The position numbers and the translations under genes were made by a program. From assembly GCA_030998225.1 (NCBI GenBank), contig JAPYXD010000466.1:8648001-8712000 (forward strand): a stretch of DNA of 64,000 nt, in the 5' to 3' direction. The notes below the pieces were generated by a model. That model saw only the letters and a list, made by a program, of their open reading frames with translations. It was not told where the DNA came from and did no database searches. The DNA is from Diplolepis rosae. Taxonomy: Eukaryota; Arthropoda; Insecta; Hymenoptera; Diplolepididae. Positions 11,150 through 22,278 of this stretch are shown here, in pieces. Each line of letters opens with the position of its first letter. The first letter of the stretch is position 1.

Positions 11150-12822
11150 AATTTCTGACCGTGTATCCCTCCGCTCCACATCGGTAGCACGCTAGCTTCC
11201 TCGGTAGAGGGCAGCCTGCTTGGAAATGGCCAGATTTTTGGCATCGAAAACAGATAATCTCTTAATCGGTCCCAGAGTCCTTAGGGGCTTTTTCAGAGGA
11301 CGTACTAGGGCGTCGTTGACCTCCCCCCACCTTAAATTCTGACCCGGTATTCTCGAATTCTTGGGACTTCTGGTTTCTTCGCTCTTCTTGGGTCTGTTCC
11401 TTGGGAATCCCATAGGGTGGCCCTTGTTCCTAGAGTCGTTTCCATCCGTATTTCCCTGGCCTTTGGGATTCCTACTTCTGAGGTGTGGTCCTCCCGAGTT
11501 CCTCGGAGGGGTTTCTGCCTCGGAAATCGCCGAAGCCGAGGTTCGTTTGTGCGCAGCTGGCGTGTTTTCCGCCAGATACGCGAATTCGGGAAGGAAGGAG
11601 CTTTCGGGTGGTGGTGGAACTCGATATTCCTTGACTGCTGCCCACGGCATTTCCCAACTCCTACCTATTTGGGTCAAATCATTGAAGTCTCGGAATTCAA
11701 ACTTCCGGATCACCTTTTTAAACTCCGGTCTCAATCCGCGATAAGCCCAATCCAATTGCTCGACTTACGGCACCCTAACCTACAGCATCGCGATTAATCC
11801 ACGTAAGTGGGTCAAATAATCATCCATACTTTCTTTCGGGCCCTGCGTACGGTTGAAAATTTGTTCCGGGACTCGTGCTTCGAAGTCAAAGTTGCCGAAT
11901 CTTCGCCGAAAAGCAGTCTTGAATTCGGGCCAGTTTCGCGACTCATCATGGCTGATCCGAAGCCATAACATAGCTACATCCTGCAATAGCAATGGCAGGG
12001 TTCTCAGCAGGTCGTCAGAACTTATGGGAGTAATATCTGGACATTCCTCCAGACGGGATAAAAAGTCTTCTACGCTAGCTCCTGGTTTACCGCTGAAAGA
12101 GATCTTCTAATTATAGACAAATCTGCGTGGTAAAAGTCATTTCTTGCTCCTCTACTATCGGGGAGTCGGTTATGTGGGCCCTGGTCATCACGCGTCCTTC
12201 GAAATGGGTCTCCGTCCCAATTTAGGAACCTGAAATCCGCCTCATAGGCGAGAAAAACTGTTCAGTTCCCCTTCCGAGTCATAACCGGCCCTGTTTGGCT
12301 CACGCGTATGCTCATCCGGGATTCCAGTCTGGTTGATCGTCTCCAGGTTGGTGTCCAGGTTAAGGTGAAGGTCCAAACGTCCGTCTCTAACGGGTCCACC
12401 ACGGTTACCCAGCACCTCAGGTCTACTGTGGACGCGGCCGCACCGCTCGGAGGTCGCATCCGGTATTCCTTCTCCACCGAGGCCAAGTCGATCTACATTC
12501 GTGGAATCAAAGGTATCATGCTGGGCTGCTGGTGGTACCAGTGGACTAAAATTTCTTTCCCCATGCGGCTTACCCAGTCCTCCTCGCACCGTATCCCGAA
12601 AACTGGGCTCTTGTTGTTGCGGTCGATCGGTCGCACATCTTCTTCGGTCACCTTAGCCGACGCTTGTAAGAGTCTCATCGGCGGGAACATCGGGTCCCGT
12701 AAATGGAACGAGTCATGTGGCCCGGTATAGGAGATGTTTGCATACCCGTATGCCAACGCTAAGCCCAACGGCATCGTGAGAGCAGATGGCGTTATTCTGG
12801 ACGCAGTGACGCCATGAGCCAA
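11150..12822 (-). pseudogene. gypsy-type gag, several frameshifts
   Basis: The capsid-like part (11780-11992) reads WLRISHDESRNWPEFKTAF, FNRTQGPKESMDDYLTHLRG, typical of retrotransposon gag. The next frame (11192-11755) starts LDWAYRGLRPEFKKVIRKF. Two zinc knuckles follow at about 11150-11250 in another frame: CFRCQKSGHFQAGC and CYRCGAEGYTVRNC. In the second, the usual histidine is tyrosine. Upstream frames at 12242-12822 are probably the N-terminal part but match nothing I recognise. At least two frameshifts separate the parts. Confidence 0.8.
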
Positions 12823-13083
12823 TTCCCTAGACCGTCACAAACCCTTCTGCGCCCCTACTCATAGTACCCGCCATTGTCGTAATCGGAAAACTGGGTATGA
12901 ACTCGCTGGCTGTGTCCGTAACCGGAGCTGTGACGGATACCGGAATTTCGTTCAAACCGCCTTCAAGATCATGTGCAGATTAGGACTTATTTTAAAATAC
13001 CCAATTAATCGTTAACAGTTGTTATGTGAAACTAACATTTCTACTTATAAATATTATTGCGTCACTGTATTGTTTACAACAAC
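12823..13083. other. junction between gypsy relic and transposase-gene fragment
   Basis: No LTR, primer-binding site or target duplication is recognisable here, although a 5' LTR would be expected to the right of gag. The GC-rich element sequence gives way to AT-rich sequence near 12.99 kb. The retrotransposon is therefore truncated at its 5' end. The next exon of the gene at 13.08-13.63 kb, expected on this side, is not found. Confidence 0.4.
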
Positions 13084-13616
13084 TTACTCATTCTCCTCTT
13101 GCAACGCTTTAATAGTTTCCTTCTTTTCTAGTTGTACGCTCTTAATACATGATTCTATGGCGACTTCTTCAATTGCACATCCAACCTGCCTTTCATACCC
13201 CTTCAAAGCTTTTGGAGCCAAGTTTGGTATATTCATGGCTGATAAAACACTATTAATTTGAGCCTCGCCCAAGCCAGCATCAATCATTCCTGTAAAACAA
13301 TATTATTATGAATCATCTTATAGTGTAACCAATAACTGTTATATTGAATATCTAAATAAAATAAAATACCAAAAGCTACTCGTAAATTGATGGAAAAATT
13401 GTAAGTATTTTTTTCTGTTTTGTGTGTGCTCACGATATGATCTTTACTGCATAACGTGCACTTGATGGTTAAAATACTTCCTAATCCACATCGTCGCTCC
13501 CGAATAATGTGTTTCAACGACAAAGGGGCATTACAGCTTTGGTACCACAACTTGTTTGCTAACGTATTCAAATCTACAATTCTGCACTTGTCTGAATAAT
13601 CTACACTTGATGACAT
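13077..13616 (-). pseudogene. Mutator-like transposase-domain gene, two exons, 3' part missing
   Basis: Exon 1 (about 13370-13616) starts MSSSVDYSDKCRIVDL and contains CGLGSILTIKCTLC. Exon 2 begins GMIDAGLGEAQINSVLSAMN. This resembles the N-terminal part of insect proteins annotated as Mutator-like transposase domain, in which a CXXC region is followed by a GMxxAGxG-type segment. The 80-bp intron (13290-13369) has GTATTTT at the donor and TTGTTTTACAG at the acceptor, and splicing keeps the frame. Exon 2 ends at a GAGTAAGTT donor near 13077. The following exons are absent, apparently removed where the gypsy relic begins. Confidence 0.7.
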
Positions 13617-13631
13617 TTCAACCTTGTGCAA

Positions 13632-15763
13632 AAAAATTATAATTCAGCATGGTACACAATTATATCAAACTCGTTTGTAAAGTGAAGTTTAATAGACGAG
13701 CTTTTAATATAATTCTTTTCGACAAATAATAATTTCACAAAATAGTCAACAAGTTTCTAACTGTTACTGTTACTGGCAGTAACCTCGACTAATGTAACGT
13801 AAACGAGGGTTAGGTATAGGTGGACAGCGCGGGGGAAAACGACGTTGTCAAATCTAACTATTGCTACTCAACAACGCCGATCAAATTCAGTACACAAAAA
13901 AAATGTTTTATGATAAACATATTTTTTAATATTAAAAATAGACTAACCTGTCTTAAAAATTATGATATGATTTTAGAATTATTAATTTTATATATTTTAA
14001 ATATTTTTTCATGATGTATACATTTGACCTCAGAGTCGCGGAAGGGCCACCTTAAATATGTGAATATAAATAAGGTAAATATTTCATTAAAAGATTAAAA
14101 TATAGGAGATTATTAAAATAATGAAAGGCATAAAATCAAAAACTTATCTCATAGCTTGCAAATCAAAATGAAGCAGTCCGGTATGCACATTTCAGCCAGA
14201 AAAGCCATATGTCCCGAGTCGGTTTTTAATACAGTTTAACTCGATCGATGAGAGACTCCGGTAACAAAGTCCCGAAGAAAAATTCTCTAAATTTATTAGT
14301 GTTCCGATTGTCAAGATTTATCAATTTCACATTTAAAAAAAAATACGCGTATTGTGAAGTTGAAAGTTGTGCCACGCTGCTGCGGAGTGTCGCTACCGTC
14401 GGTCATCGTGGCTTGTCAGTGTATTTCGCTTATGGTTTCTCGCTAAGAATCTTCCACTGAGAACGCAAAAGGCTGATTTTATATGTTTTTAATTTTTTTA
14501 ACCCTCGTCCACCCCCCCCCCCCCCCAAAAATGAAAAAATTACGTTAAACACCTTTGTTAATGACTAATATTTAGAGAAAAATTCAGAATTGAACCGTGA
14601 ATTTTAATGCGAAAAAATCGCATGCAAAAAATTTTTCAATTTTTTTAACCGCGAATTTCGCATCTGAGAATTTGCAAAAAATTCATAATGATGTATAGTA
14701 ATGACAAGTAGCAGTGTGAATTTTTTTAGAATTTTAGAATAAATGGTTTGGCTGTAAAAGTCAAAAAACAAAAATTGCAATATCTATCATTCCTTATTAA
14801 ATATGGTGGCTGCGGACCTGCAAATTTCTGAAAACTCATTTCTTGTCGAGTATTTTGATATGGTTAATGCAAAGCTTCATTTGGTTTGGGGGCACTTTCA
14901 ACATGGAAACCCGGCTATGCTCTTTCAACTAATTCACTCAGCATTAGATAAATTTAATGTGAACCAAATATAAATGATTGTAATTATTTTTAAGACTATC
15001 ATGAATCGTTTATCTTTCTCTTATTCCTCAAGAAAGGAGGAAAAAGATGATTCATAAGGACATGTAATACCTTAACGAAATTAGTATAGGATGAAAAATT
15101 TCTACGGTTTTTCAACCAGGATACACGAAAAAAAATAGTTTTATACAGTTTATGGAACTGTTAAAGATTTGGGGTTACAGGAATTTACGGAACAGAGTTC
15201 TGGACAATTTAGAACACTTTTTAGAATAAAATGCGGGATGTTTAATAATGTTTCCTGAATGTTCTACACTTCATTCTGAAAAGTTCTCTAAATTGTCCAG
15301 AACCCTGTTTCCTAAATGCCTGTATCACCAACTTTTAAACAGTTCCATAAACCACTGTTTCAAGAGTAATCATGAACATGCGCTCTCAAAGTGTACATGT
15401 ATAAACGTTGTATATATAAACATATCTTTTAGTGCGCAAAATCAACAACTGCACACCTTCTCTCCCCTTTTACCAAAAGCTCGATAATTTCAACAGTCCC
15501 CCTGAAAACTTGAGATTTTCGAGTTCCTATTTCACCTATATCCTTCTGCAATGTAACCTTAGTTTCTCTCAAATTTTTGTAAGATGTACAATTTTGACTA
15601 TTTTGGACATATATAAACATGTAGAAACCAAGCCTATTTTTTTTATATAGTGTTTCTAATTTCCTGAGTATGTCGAGTTAAAACTTTAAATAATTAAGTA
15701 AAAAACACTAAAGAACGTTCAGAATATTCACATATTATTACATACTAATAAAAATATATACTA
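13632..15763. other. non-coding AT-rich stretch
   Basis: I see no supported gene. It contains a run of 15 C at 14512-14526, a small hairpin at about 15002-15056 (ATGAATC...GATTCAT) and a larger imperfect inverted repeat at 15146-15355 listed separately. Confidence 0.5.
15146..15355. repeat. imperfect hairpin element of about 210 bp
   Basis: The left arm TTTATGGAACTGTTAAA... is repeated inverted on the right as ...TTTAAACAGTTCCATAAA. The inner parts also pair (GTTCTGGACAATTTAGA with TCTAAATTGTCCAGAAC). It has no coding capacity and no clear target duplication. It is probably a MITE or half of a foldback element. Confidence 0.7.
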
Positions 15764-15932
15764 GGTGCGAAACTAAGTTCACGCTGTTTGTCAATAGATG
15801 GCTCCAGCAGAAAGTGCTGGTCGATTTTGACACTATAACGGGTGACCTCTGCTGAAACGTCAAAAAAAAATAAAACTTATCAAAGCGGACCCGAGGATTC
15901 GAGATTACCCTCGGCGTCACCGACGTTATTTA

Positions 15933-17073
15933 GGCGGCTGGTAAAATGAGCGCCTGGCGTCTCCCGACGCCATATTTATAAAAAGTAAAGACCCTGAAAA
16001 TATAAAAATTTAGCGTGCAACAAAAGCTGGAATGGATTCGGGAGTTCGGATCAGGTAAGGTTTTCAGGTTAGGGAAGGAATCTTAACCTAAAACATAGGA
16101 GCTCTTGCGTAAACAGAATAAAATAAATTAAGCAACGTATAAATTAACTAGACCTACAATTTATTCATCAATGGGCAAGGTCCTGGCTCGATATAAATCC
16201 AAAGATGAATTTGATGCCAAAATGGCGTACAGTGCTTATGAAAGAGACAAAGCTCTGAGAGACACTGAGAGCCAGTTGTTTTAAGAGAATAAAATTTTTA
16301 TAATAGCCTGGAATAGAGTCTCAAAGACTTACCGAAGATCTGGCCGCGACCTCGCGCCTAACTTCGTCCAGGTCGAATTCAATCGTGGCGTCCATCAAAG
16401 TTATTTTGTCCTAGAGGTCATTTAACTCTCGTGCGATAACGACAGAAAAGAGCTGCGCGCCAAAAGTGTCGCGCAGTTTTATTACATCAGCTGGAAAGGC
16501 TAGCGCACGCGCACGAAGCTCAAGTTTGCGCGGGCGACTCGTCTTGTGAGGATGACGGGGCCAGGCAACCAATGAGCTGAAGCGTCTATTGGTCACCTTG
16601 CCCCATTGGCTTAAAACGTAGAGGGGTGCGTTTGAACTACGTAGAGTTTGTACTGCACAACACAGCAGTTACAAACAGACAAAGCTAATGTATAATATAT
16701 AATGTAATTTATGATCGTTCCAACTCTTCATGCCCCTTTCTACATTAATTATAATAATAATGGTGCGACGGTGTTGGAAACCATGGGCTGCAGCACGTGA
16801 TCGTATCAGATGCCATGCCTGCCGGGTGATGCCCTCTGTGACTTGCTTGTGAACTCCTCTGCGTGCGATGGTAACACAGCGATCTCCTTGGCGGCGCCTT
16901 TCAAGCTGGTGTTTTTAAATGAAACAAATAAAAAAGAAAACGGCTAGAAAAACAACTAAAAATAAAAGAGATTTACGAGCAGCTCTCAAACTATCCCTGA
17001 CAATGTCGAGTTTTAATTAAAAAAGGTGGCTTGGGCTCGATCCTGTCGTTGCCGGTCGAGGTAAAAGAATTTA
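15933..17073. other. probable insertion inside the mariner 5' region, unidentified
   Basis: ACGTTATTTA occurs on both sides (15923-15932 and 17074-17083), which could be a target duplication around 1.14 kb of unrelated sequence. The inside is more GC-rich than the surroundings, has short frames only (a 37-codon frame starting MGKVLARYKSKDEFDAKM) and no recognisable transposase. The ends are not TG...CA, so an LTR is not supported. Confidence 0.4.
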
Positions 17074-17196
17074 ACGTTATTTACCACATTGCAACACATC
17101 CAAAACGTCATGAACCAAGCTTAGACATATGGTAAACAAACCGTTTTGACACATTAGTGATTTTTTTTGGCGTCATATACTTTTGGTTGTGTGAAA

Positions 17197-17787
17197 ATGT
17201 GTGATTTTGTGTCAAATAATCGTCATTTGCGGGAAATGTTGATTTTCTTCTTTCATGCGAAGAAAACGGCGGCTGAAGCCCATCGAGAGCTCCAAAAAGT
17301 TTACCGAGATGCTACTATGAGTAAAAGAACGTGCCGTGATTGGTACCCTCGCCCCCAAGAGGGTGATTTCGATGTTGATGACCGTCCGCGTAAAGAAAGC
17401 CCAAAAACCTTCGAAGACGCTGATGTTATTTATTATGAGCTGTTGGAACCGAACGAAACCATCACTGGGGAACGGTTTCGAACGCAATTGATGCGCTTGA
17501 GCCGAGCACTGCGCGAAAAACGGCCACAATACGAGCAGAGGCACGGAAGTGTGATTCTACAGCATGACAACGCTCGGCCTCACGTTGCCAAACCCGTTAA
17601 AACCTACCCTGAAACGCTCAAATGGGAAGTCTTACCCCACCCGAAGTATTCCCCAGATATTGCACGGTCCGACTATTACTTGTTCCGGTCGATGGCACAT
17701 GGTCTGGCTGATCAGCAGTTCCGCTCATATGAAGACATCGAAAAATGGCTTGATTTGTGGATAGCCTCAAAAGATGAACACTGTTAG
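17197..17787 (+). pseudogene. mariner (DD34D) transposase with central deletion
   Basis: The N-terminal part (NNRHLREMLIFFFHAKKTAAEAHRELQK...) is the mariner paired DNA-binding domain. The frame then jumps from RPRKESPKTFEDAD to VIYYELLEPNETITGERFR, so the region with the first catalytic aspartate is deleted in frame. HDNARPHVA and YSPDIARSDYY keep the second and third aspartates at DD34D spacing. TAG at 17785-17787 and later stops precede the C-terminal residues (IRALP, NDGQYFE). The frame is open for 197 codons but cannot be catalytic. Confidence 0.92.
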
Positions 17788-17932
17788 CTTAACGATATTC
17801 GAGCTCTACCGTAAAGATGATCAAAAGTTGTAACTAACGATGGGCAATACTTCGAATGATTCATTTGTTACCATTTTTTCACAATAAAGTTGCATTATCA
17901 TAAAAAAAACAGCGGAAACTTAGTTGCGCACA

Positions 17933-18124
17933 TAATATATATACATACATAGATATATATTATATACTAATGAAAACATATATATACAAATTATTCACAC
18001 AAAATATTTATTAACTATTTACCAGTATATGTGTACAAAAGCATCTTCTGAATGCATTTCAATTCCTACACATAAAAAGGCATTCAAATGTTCCATTCTC
18101 GATTCCGTTTCTTTCCAGATCTTT
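17933..18124. other. short AT-rich spacer
   Basis: TA-rich sequence between the mariner and the large inverted-repeat element. Nothing recognisable. Confidence 0.5.
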
Positions 18125-18519
18125 AAAGGGCGTAGCCAGAGAAGCAAGGTTGGGCTGCCCCTGGTTGGATTTGATTCATATGTGGTGGATAAGTTCGAAA
18201 CATTATCAAATTAATTTACCCCAAATAATAACTTGAAACAAATTTTTTTACAAAAGTTATGAACGAATTTTGAAAAATAAAAATTTTTTCTTACTACCCT
18301 AGTCTAAAGTACGTGGTTTCGGCACCAATTTCACGGCAGAAAGTCTAACTTTCATGCATTGGTCAAGCTATATGCGCGTCCTCTATAATAGCGGGAGTAA
18401 AAACGTCGATAACCTCAAGCGTCAAAATTTGTCCGCTCTCTGCTAATGTTTATTAGTGGCAATTAGTGAATATTATTTAGAAAGCATTAGTAGTGACTGA
18501 AGCGTAACAAAAATAAAAA

Positions 18520-18660
18520 ATGAATGACATGTCATCTGATGAATCGACAGATGAAGAAGAAATTAATAAAAACTTTGAAACTGAAGCACAATTAATAGTA
18601 GAAACTGGCACCTTATCCAAAGAGTCCGCTGACAGATACATGCTAGTCTATGATGATTAA
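18520..18660 (+). pseudogene. short N-terminal fragment resembling tyrosine-recombinase-like proteins
   Basis: A 46-codon frame starts MNDMSSDESTDEEEINK and contains TLSKESADRYMLVYDD before TAA. The SADRY..xYD pattern recalls the N-terminal segment of Crypton-type and related recombinase-like proteins, but the match is short and made from memory of the pattern only. The frame reads on after the stop for a few residues (QWWKQENR). No catalytic domain is nearby. Confidence 0.35.
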
Positions 18661-18866
18661 CAATGATGGAAACAAGAAAATAGAAATCTAACCCTTAATT
18701 TATAGATGTATTTGGTGCCTGCCCCCCCGACCAGCAGCACTTGCTCCGCTCGTGCCGCAAATGTCGGGGCAGGCATCAATATATTCCAATGCCCACATGC
18801 AATTGTTTTCGTACTTTCGACCAGGTAGCAAGAAAAATAGTATACACTACATGGGCAGAAATTTGA

Positions 18867-18938
18867 GAGCCCTGAATTGCGTGCCATGATGCCCTCAGCT
18901 TCGCCTCGGGCATTATGGCGCGCAGTGCAGGAATCTCA
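18867..18938. repeat. strong hairpin, about 33-bp stem
   Basis: TGAGAGCCCTGAATTGCGTG is mirrored by ...GCGCAGTGCAGGAATCTCA, and GCCATGATGCCC pairs with GGGCATTATGGC around a short loop. It may be one end of a hairpin-ended mobile element. Confidence 0.75.
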
Positions 18939-19129
18939 ACTTTCTGCTCTTGTTATGTAATATACTATATGTATTCTCAAAATTGACTGAACCGCTTTTC
19001 ATGTCTCAAATATAAAGGGTTTTCCAATAGGGACATAACAATTTTATCTATGAATAAAGCACAGAAATATTTGAGATGTTGAGTTCAAATTTATTGTGGG
19101 TGTAGTGCAAGCATTACATTTTATGAATG

Positions 19130-20715
19130 AAATTCGATATCGATCATATGACCATCACGAGCCCGTTTACAGCGGTCGATTCTTTGGACCCAATTTTCCA
19201 CCACTCTGGCACACATTACGACCGTAACGTTGGCAATTTCGCGTTGAATGTTGTCTTTGAGGTCCCCAAGGCTTTTAAAATGAATGTGATCGCTTGTTTT
19301 TCAAGCGATATTCCTTTTTCAAAACGAAAACTCTTATCTATAGCGTCGTCGCTTTTTACTTCAAGCGATTTCGCTTAGTCACAAGCGTCATCGCTTTTTA
19401 CCTAAAGCGATGGTTTTGTCACAAGCGCCATCGCTTTTTACCTCAAGCCATGTCGCTTCAGGCACAAGCCTCGTCGCTTTTCACCCTAAGCGATATCTTA
19501 TTAGCGAGCGACATCGCTTTTAAAGCGATACTCCTAGTCATAAAAGCGCAGTCGCGTATGAGGAAGATTAGCTTGCAGGTAATTAGCTGCAAGCCTCTTG
19601 AGCTTGCCCTTAACATTCAAGTGTGAGGTCACTCGCAGCTAGAGCGCAATTGTCTTCATCAACACTATAAATCTTTCAAACATTTTTTGATCTTTAGAAA
19701 TCTTCATCTCAAATTAAAATTGCTCTAAAAAAATGAATCGGACATCGTTACTGAATAATTTATACACTTAATTCGATACTGATAGTAATGTTTTGTTTAT
19801 TATACATAACAATGTGGATTTACACTTAATTTTTTTCATAGACATCGCTTTTCGAGAGATCTCTTTTACAATTAAGCGATCGCTTGGGTAAGAGATCTCT
19901 TAAAAGGAGCGAATTCGTCCACAAGCGATCGCTTTTTAAGAGATCTCTTACCCAAGCGATCGCCTGACTAAGAGATTTACAAAGCGATCGCAACAAGCCA
20001 TCAACTTTAGACGACCATGGCACAGTATCTCTCGACAAGAGACCTCTTAAAAGGAGCGAATTCGTCCACAAGCGATCGCTTTGTAGATCTCTTAGTCAGG
20101 CGATCGCTTGGGTAAGAGATCACACCTCCGTCATGAAAACCGCACCAAACAGTCACTTTTTGCGGATGCAACGGTGTCTCAAGAAGCACATTTGGATTTG
20201 TTGCTGACCAATAACGCATATTTTGCTTATTAACAAAGCCATTAAGCCAGAAATGAGCTTCATCGCTGAAGATGATTTTCCAATGAAATTCTTCATTTTC
20301 TTCAAGATTTTCAAGGGCCCCATTGGAGAAGTTTCGGCGTTTCAAATGATCAAGTGGCTTTAGTTCTTGAGTCAATTTAATCTTGAAAGCATTTCGGCCA
20401 CAGTATCGTTTGAGCAATGCCCCATTCTTGAGAACGACGTGGAATCGACTGATTTGGCTCATTTTGAATCGATGCACTTACGGCTGCGATTATTTCTTGG
20501 CTTCGAACAATACGACGTCTGTTTGGCACCGGAACGTCCAATAGTGTAAATTTGGTCTCGAATTTATCCACTATAGCACGCACAGCCTGTCGGGTGGGAC
20601 GATTATTATGGCCGAAAATTGGAGTAAGCGCTCTTAAAGTTGCGACCACCAACTCAAAATTTCGGTAGTAATTTTTAATAATTTCCAAACGTTGTTGGTT
20701 CGTGAACTTTACCAT
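19130..20715 (-). pseudogene. Tc1/mariner-type transposase, split by repeat array
   Basis: The N-terminal frame (20377-20715) starts MVKFTNQQRLEIIKNYYRN, a helix-turn-helix start. The catalytic frame contains WKIIFSDEAHFWLNGFVNKQ (first Asp) and KVTVWCGFHDGG. A frameshift joins these two parts. After GGVIS the frame enters foreign repeat sequence. The C-terminal end reappears at about 19290-19130 as LKDNIQREIANV...ENWVQRIDRCKRARG, with DIEFHS before a stop. The second and third catalytic aspartates fall in the replaced part. This is a relic. Confidence 0.85.
19280..20128. repeat. array of short palindromes (GCGATCGC, AGAGATCTCT)
   Basis: At 19.29-19.55 kb, near-tandem units alternate ATCGCTTTTTACC and AAGCGAT. 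At 19.84-20.13 kb, GCGATCGC occurs six times and AAGAGATCTCTT-type words several times, partly in longer copies (GGAGCGAATTCGTCCACAAG occurs twice). Between them is ordinary AT-rich sequence. The block interrupts a transposase gene. Confidence 0.85.
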
Positions 20716-22153
20716 GATGGAAATGTTGTCTTTAACTAACGTTTTGACATTGACAGTTCATTAAAAAAGTTCAAGGGTGTGTTCATATAAAGATACGAAA
20801 TTTTTATGTCCCTATTGGAAAACAGTTTATATTGTAGAAGGTATTATGTCAATCAAAAAGCAAAATTGCCACTTAATTCCTTCAACAGGAAGGGGGTGAG
20901 TAAAATTATTGTAGTTTTAAAACAATTTTTTTTAATCAAAGGTTTTGTTGCAACACCGCTATTTTTCTGCTATAATATACTCATATCCCAAGTAACAACA
21001 TAATTTTTTTGGATACGATCAGAGGATTACTTCATAGTTTAAAAAAAGAGAATATCAATGTTGGACCCTTATGTGTATGTAATTACATTAGAACGGGGAT
21101 TCAAATTTATTTTTTGCTTATAACTTTATAAAATAAACATCATTAGAACAATGCACCTCACTCTAATGTGGTATATGGTACACCTAATTTTCGTCACTGT
21201 CTTCCTGTATCACGGGATTCATATTGTTTTGTGTAAACAATTTACTGAGAATTTCAGCAGGTCTTACGATTTTCGACACGTATCTTCCATTGACAGATTT
21301 AGCTATTACGTAGCTGTGTGCTATAAGTTGGTATTCGAATTTAGCGGTTTTGACCCATTTGAGTGTTTGTTAGAAACCGTAAGTCGCCAGCTGTCCGTCT
21401 GGCGAATTTGGATCGATGTAAGCACAGCATTGCTGCAGACCAATGTAGCAGATTATGTAACTCTCAGTGTACACATGAATGGAGTTCCTTAGACTATACT
21501 GTCTGCATATTCAGGGCACCTCCACGTGGCGACGGTGGGCAACGGGATTTTCCCGGCAAAGTTTCTGGATGAAAAATGTTACGCCGTCATGGCAGACAGA
21601 AAAAAGTGTTTACCATGCAGGGAGTCGGAATCCCAGTATCGACAATGTCCTCAATGATATTTTATGTTGGAACTGTCGCATTATTGCTTGCAAAAACAGA
21701 AAATTGGATGATGGTAGTCAATTTCCTGATAACAGAGGAACATTTTCTGAGAGCGATGATTTTTAATAATCAATTGACAAAGATCTAGAATATAAGGCAC
21801 GCATAAAATCTAAAGTAAGCGAAGGTGTTGAGCACATTCAAATTCAAATTTGATTTAAAAAAATTGTATCAAAAGTACAATAATTTTTTTCACCCCCTTC
21901 CTATTGAAAGAATTGAGTGTCAATTTTTCTTTTTGATTTGATTCGATATTTGAGTCATGGAAATCGGTTCAGTCAATTTTTGGAAAATCGAATTTTTTTA
22001 TTTCTCAACATTTGTTTATAGCTTATGTGAAAAAATTTGTTTCAAGTTATTATTTAGGGTAAATTAGTTTTATAATGGTACAAACTTATTCGCCAAATAT
22101 AAATCAAATCCAAGTCGGGACAGCCCAACCATGCTCATCCGGCTACGCCCTTT

Positions 22154-22278
22154 CAATATCATCTAATGCGCACTATCTTATAGGGAATTATTGAATGTTT
22201 TAATACATGAAAAGAGGCAGCAAGTATATAATATTTGTAGTAGACATAAAAATAATGAAATTTACATGAATACTGCAT
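22154..22278. other. spacer between two inverted-repeat elements
   Basis: 125 bp of AT-rich sequence with nothing recognisable. Confidence 0.4.

Larger units (their letters stand above)
15764..17932 (+). mobile_element. mariner element with internal insertion, TA-flanked
   Basis: The inverted ends are GGTGCGAAACTAAGTTCACG on the left and, inverted on the right, TGTGCGCAACTAAGTTTCCG. TA lies outside both (15762-15763 and 17933-17934). The length is about 2.2 kb, roughly 0.9 kb more than a normal mariner, because foreign sequence lies between the 5' end and the coding region. The transposase at 17197-17787 is in the same orientation as the left end. Confidence 0.88.
18291..18968. other. insertion in the left arm of element 1
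   Basis: Comparison with the right arm shows that this segment interrupts the arm between AAAATAAAAATTTTTTC and CTCAAAATTGACTG. It carries a short coding start (18520-18660) and a strong hairpin at about 18867-18938. Its exact ends and family are not clear. Confidence 0.55.
19013..20829 (-). mobile_element. Tc1/mariner-type element nested in element 1
   Basis: The ends contain TTTTCCAATAGGGACATAA as inverted repeats. TA lies outside each side (19011-19012 and 20830-20831). The minus-strand transposase fragments are at 20007-20715 and 19130-19290. The middle of the gene is replaced by an unusual repeat block at about 19.28-20.13 kb. The flanks match the uninterrupted right arm of the surrounding element, which confirms that it inserted into that arm. 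Confidence 0.88.
18125..22153. mobile_element. large inverted-repeat element 1 (AAAGGGCGTAGCC ends), nested
   Basis: The left end AAAGGGCGTAGCCAGAGAAG is repeated inverted at the right end (near 22130-22153). The arms then share further stretches such as AAAGTTATGAACGAATTTTG, ATTGACTGAACCG and AGGAAGGGGGTGA. In the left arm these stretches are separated by two insertions (about 18.29-18.97 kb and 19013-20829), while the right arm is uninterrupted at about 21.85-22.15 kb. No target duplication is obvious. The interior at 20.95-21.85 kb has only short frames. The ends match those of the elements at 22279-25187 and 35395-36523. Confidence 0.75.

Noticed and set aside
11150..11260. Programmed frameshift before the gypsy gag zinc knuckles
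   Set aside because: No slippery site or downstream structure is evident, and other parts of the same element carry clear random frameshifts and stops.
15885..17080. Solo LTR inside the mariner
   Set aside because: The putative borders are not TG...CA, and no purine tract or primer site was found. Only a possible 10-bp duplication supports an insertion.
19280..20128. Cyanobacterial origin because of GCGATCGC repeats
   Set aside because: The block is surrounded by insect-type transposon sequence and the words form a local array, unlike the dispersed HIP1 pattern.
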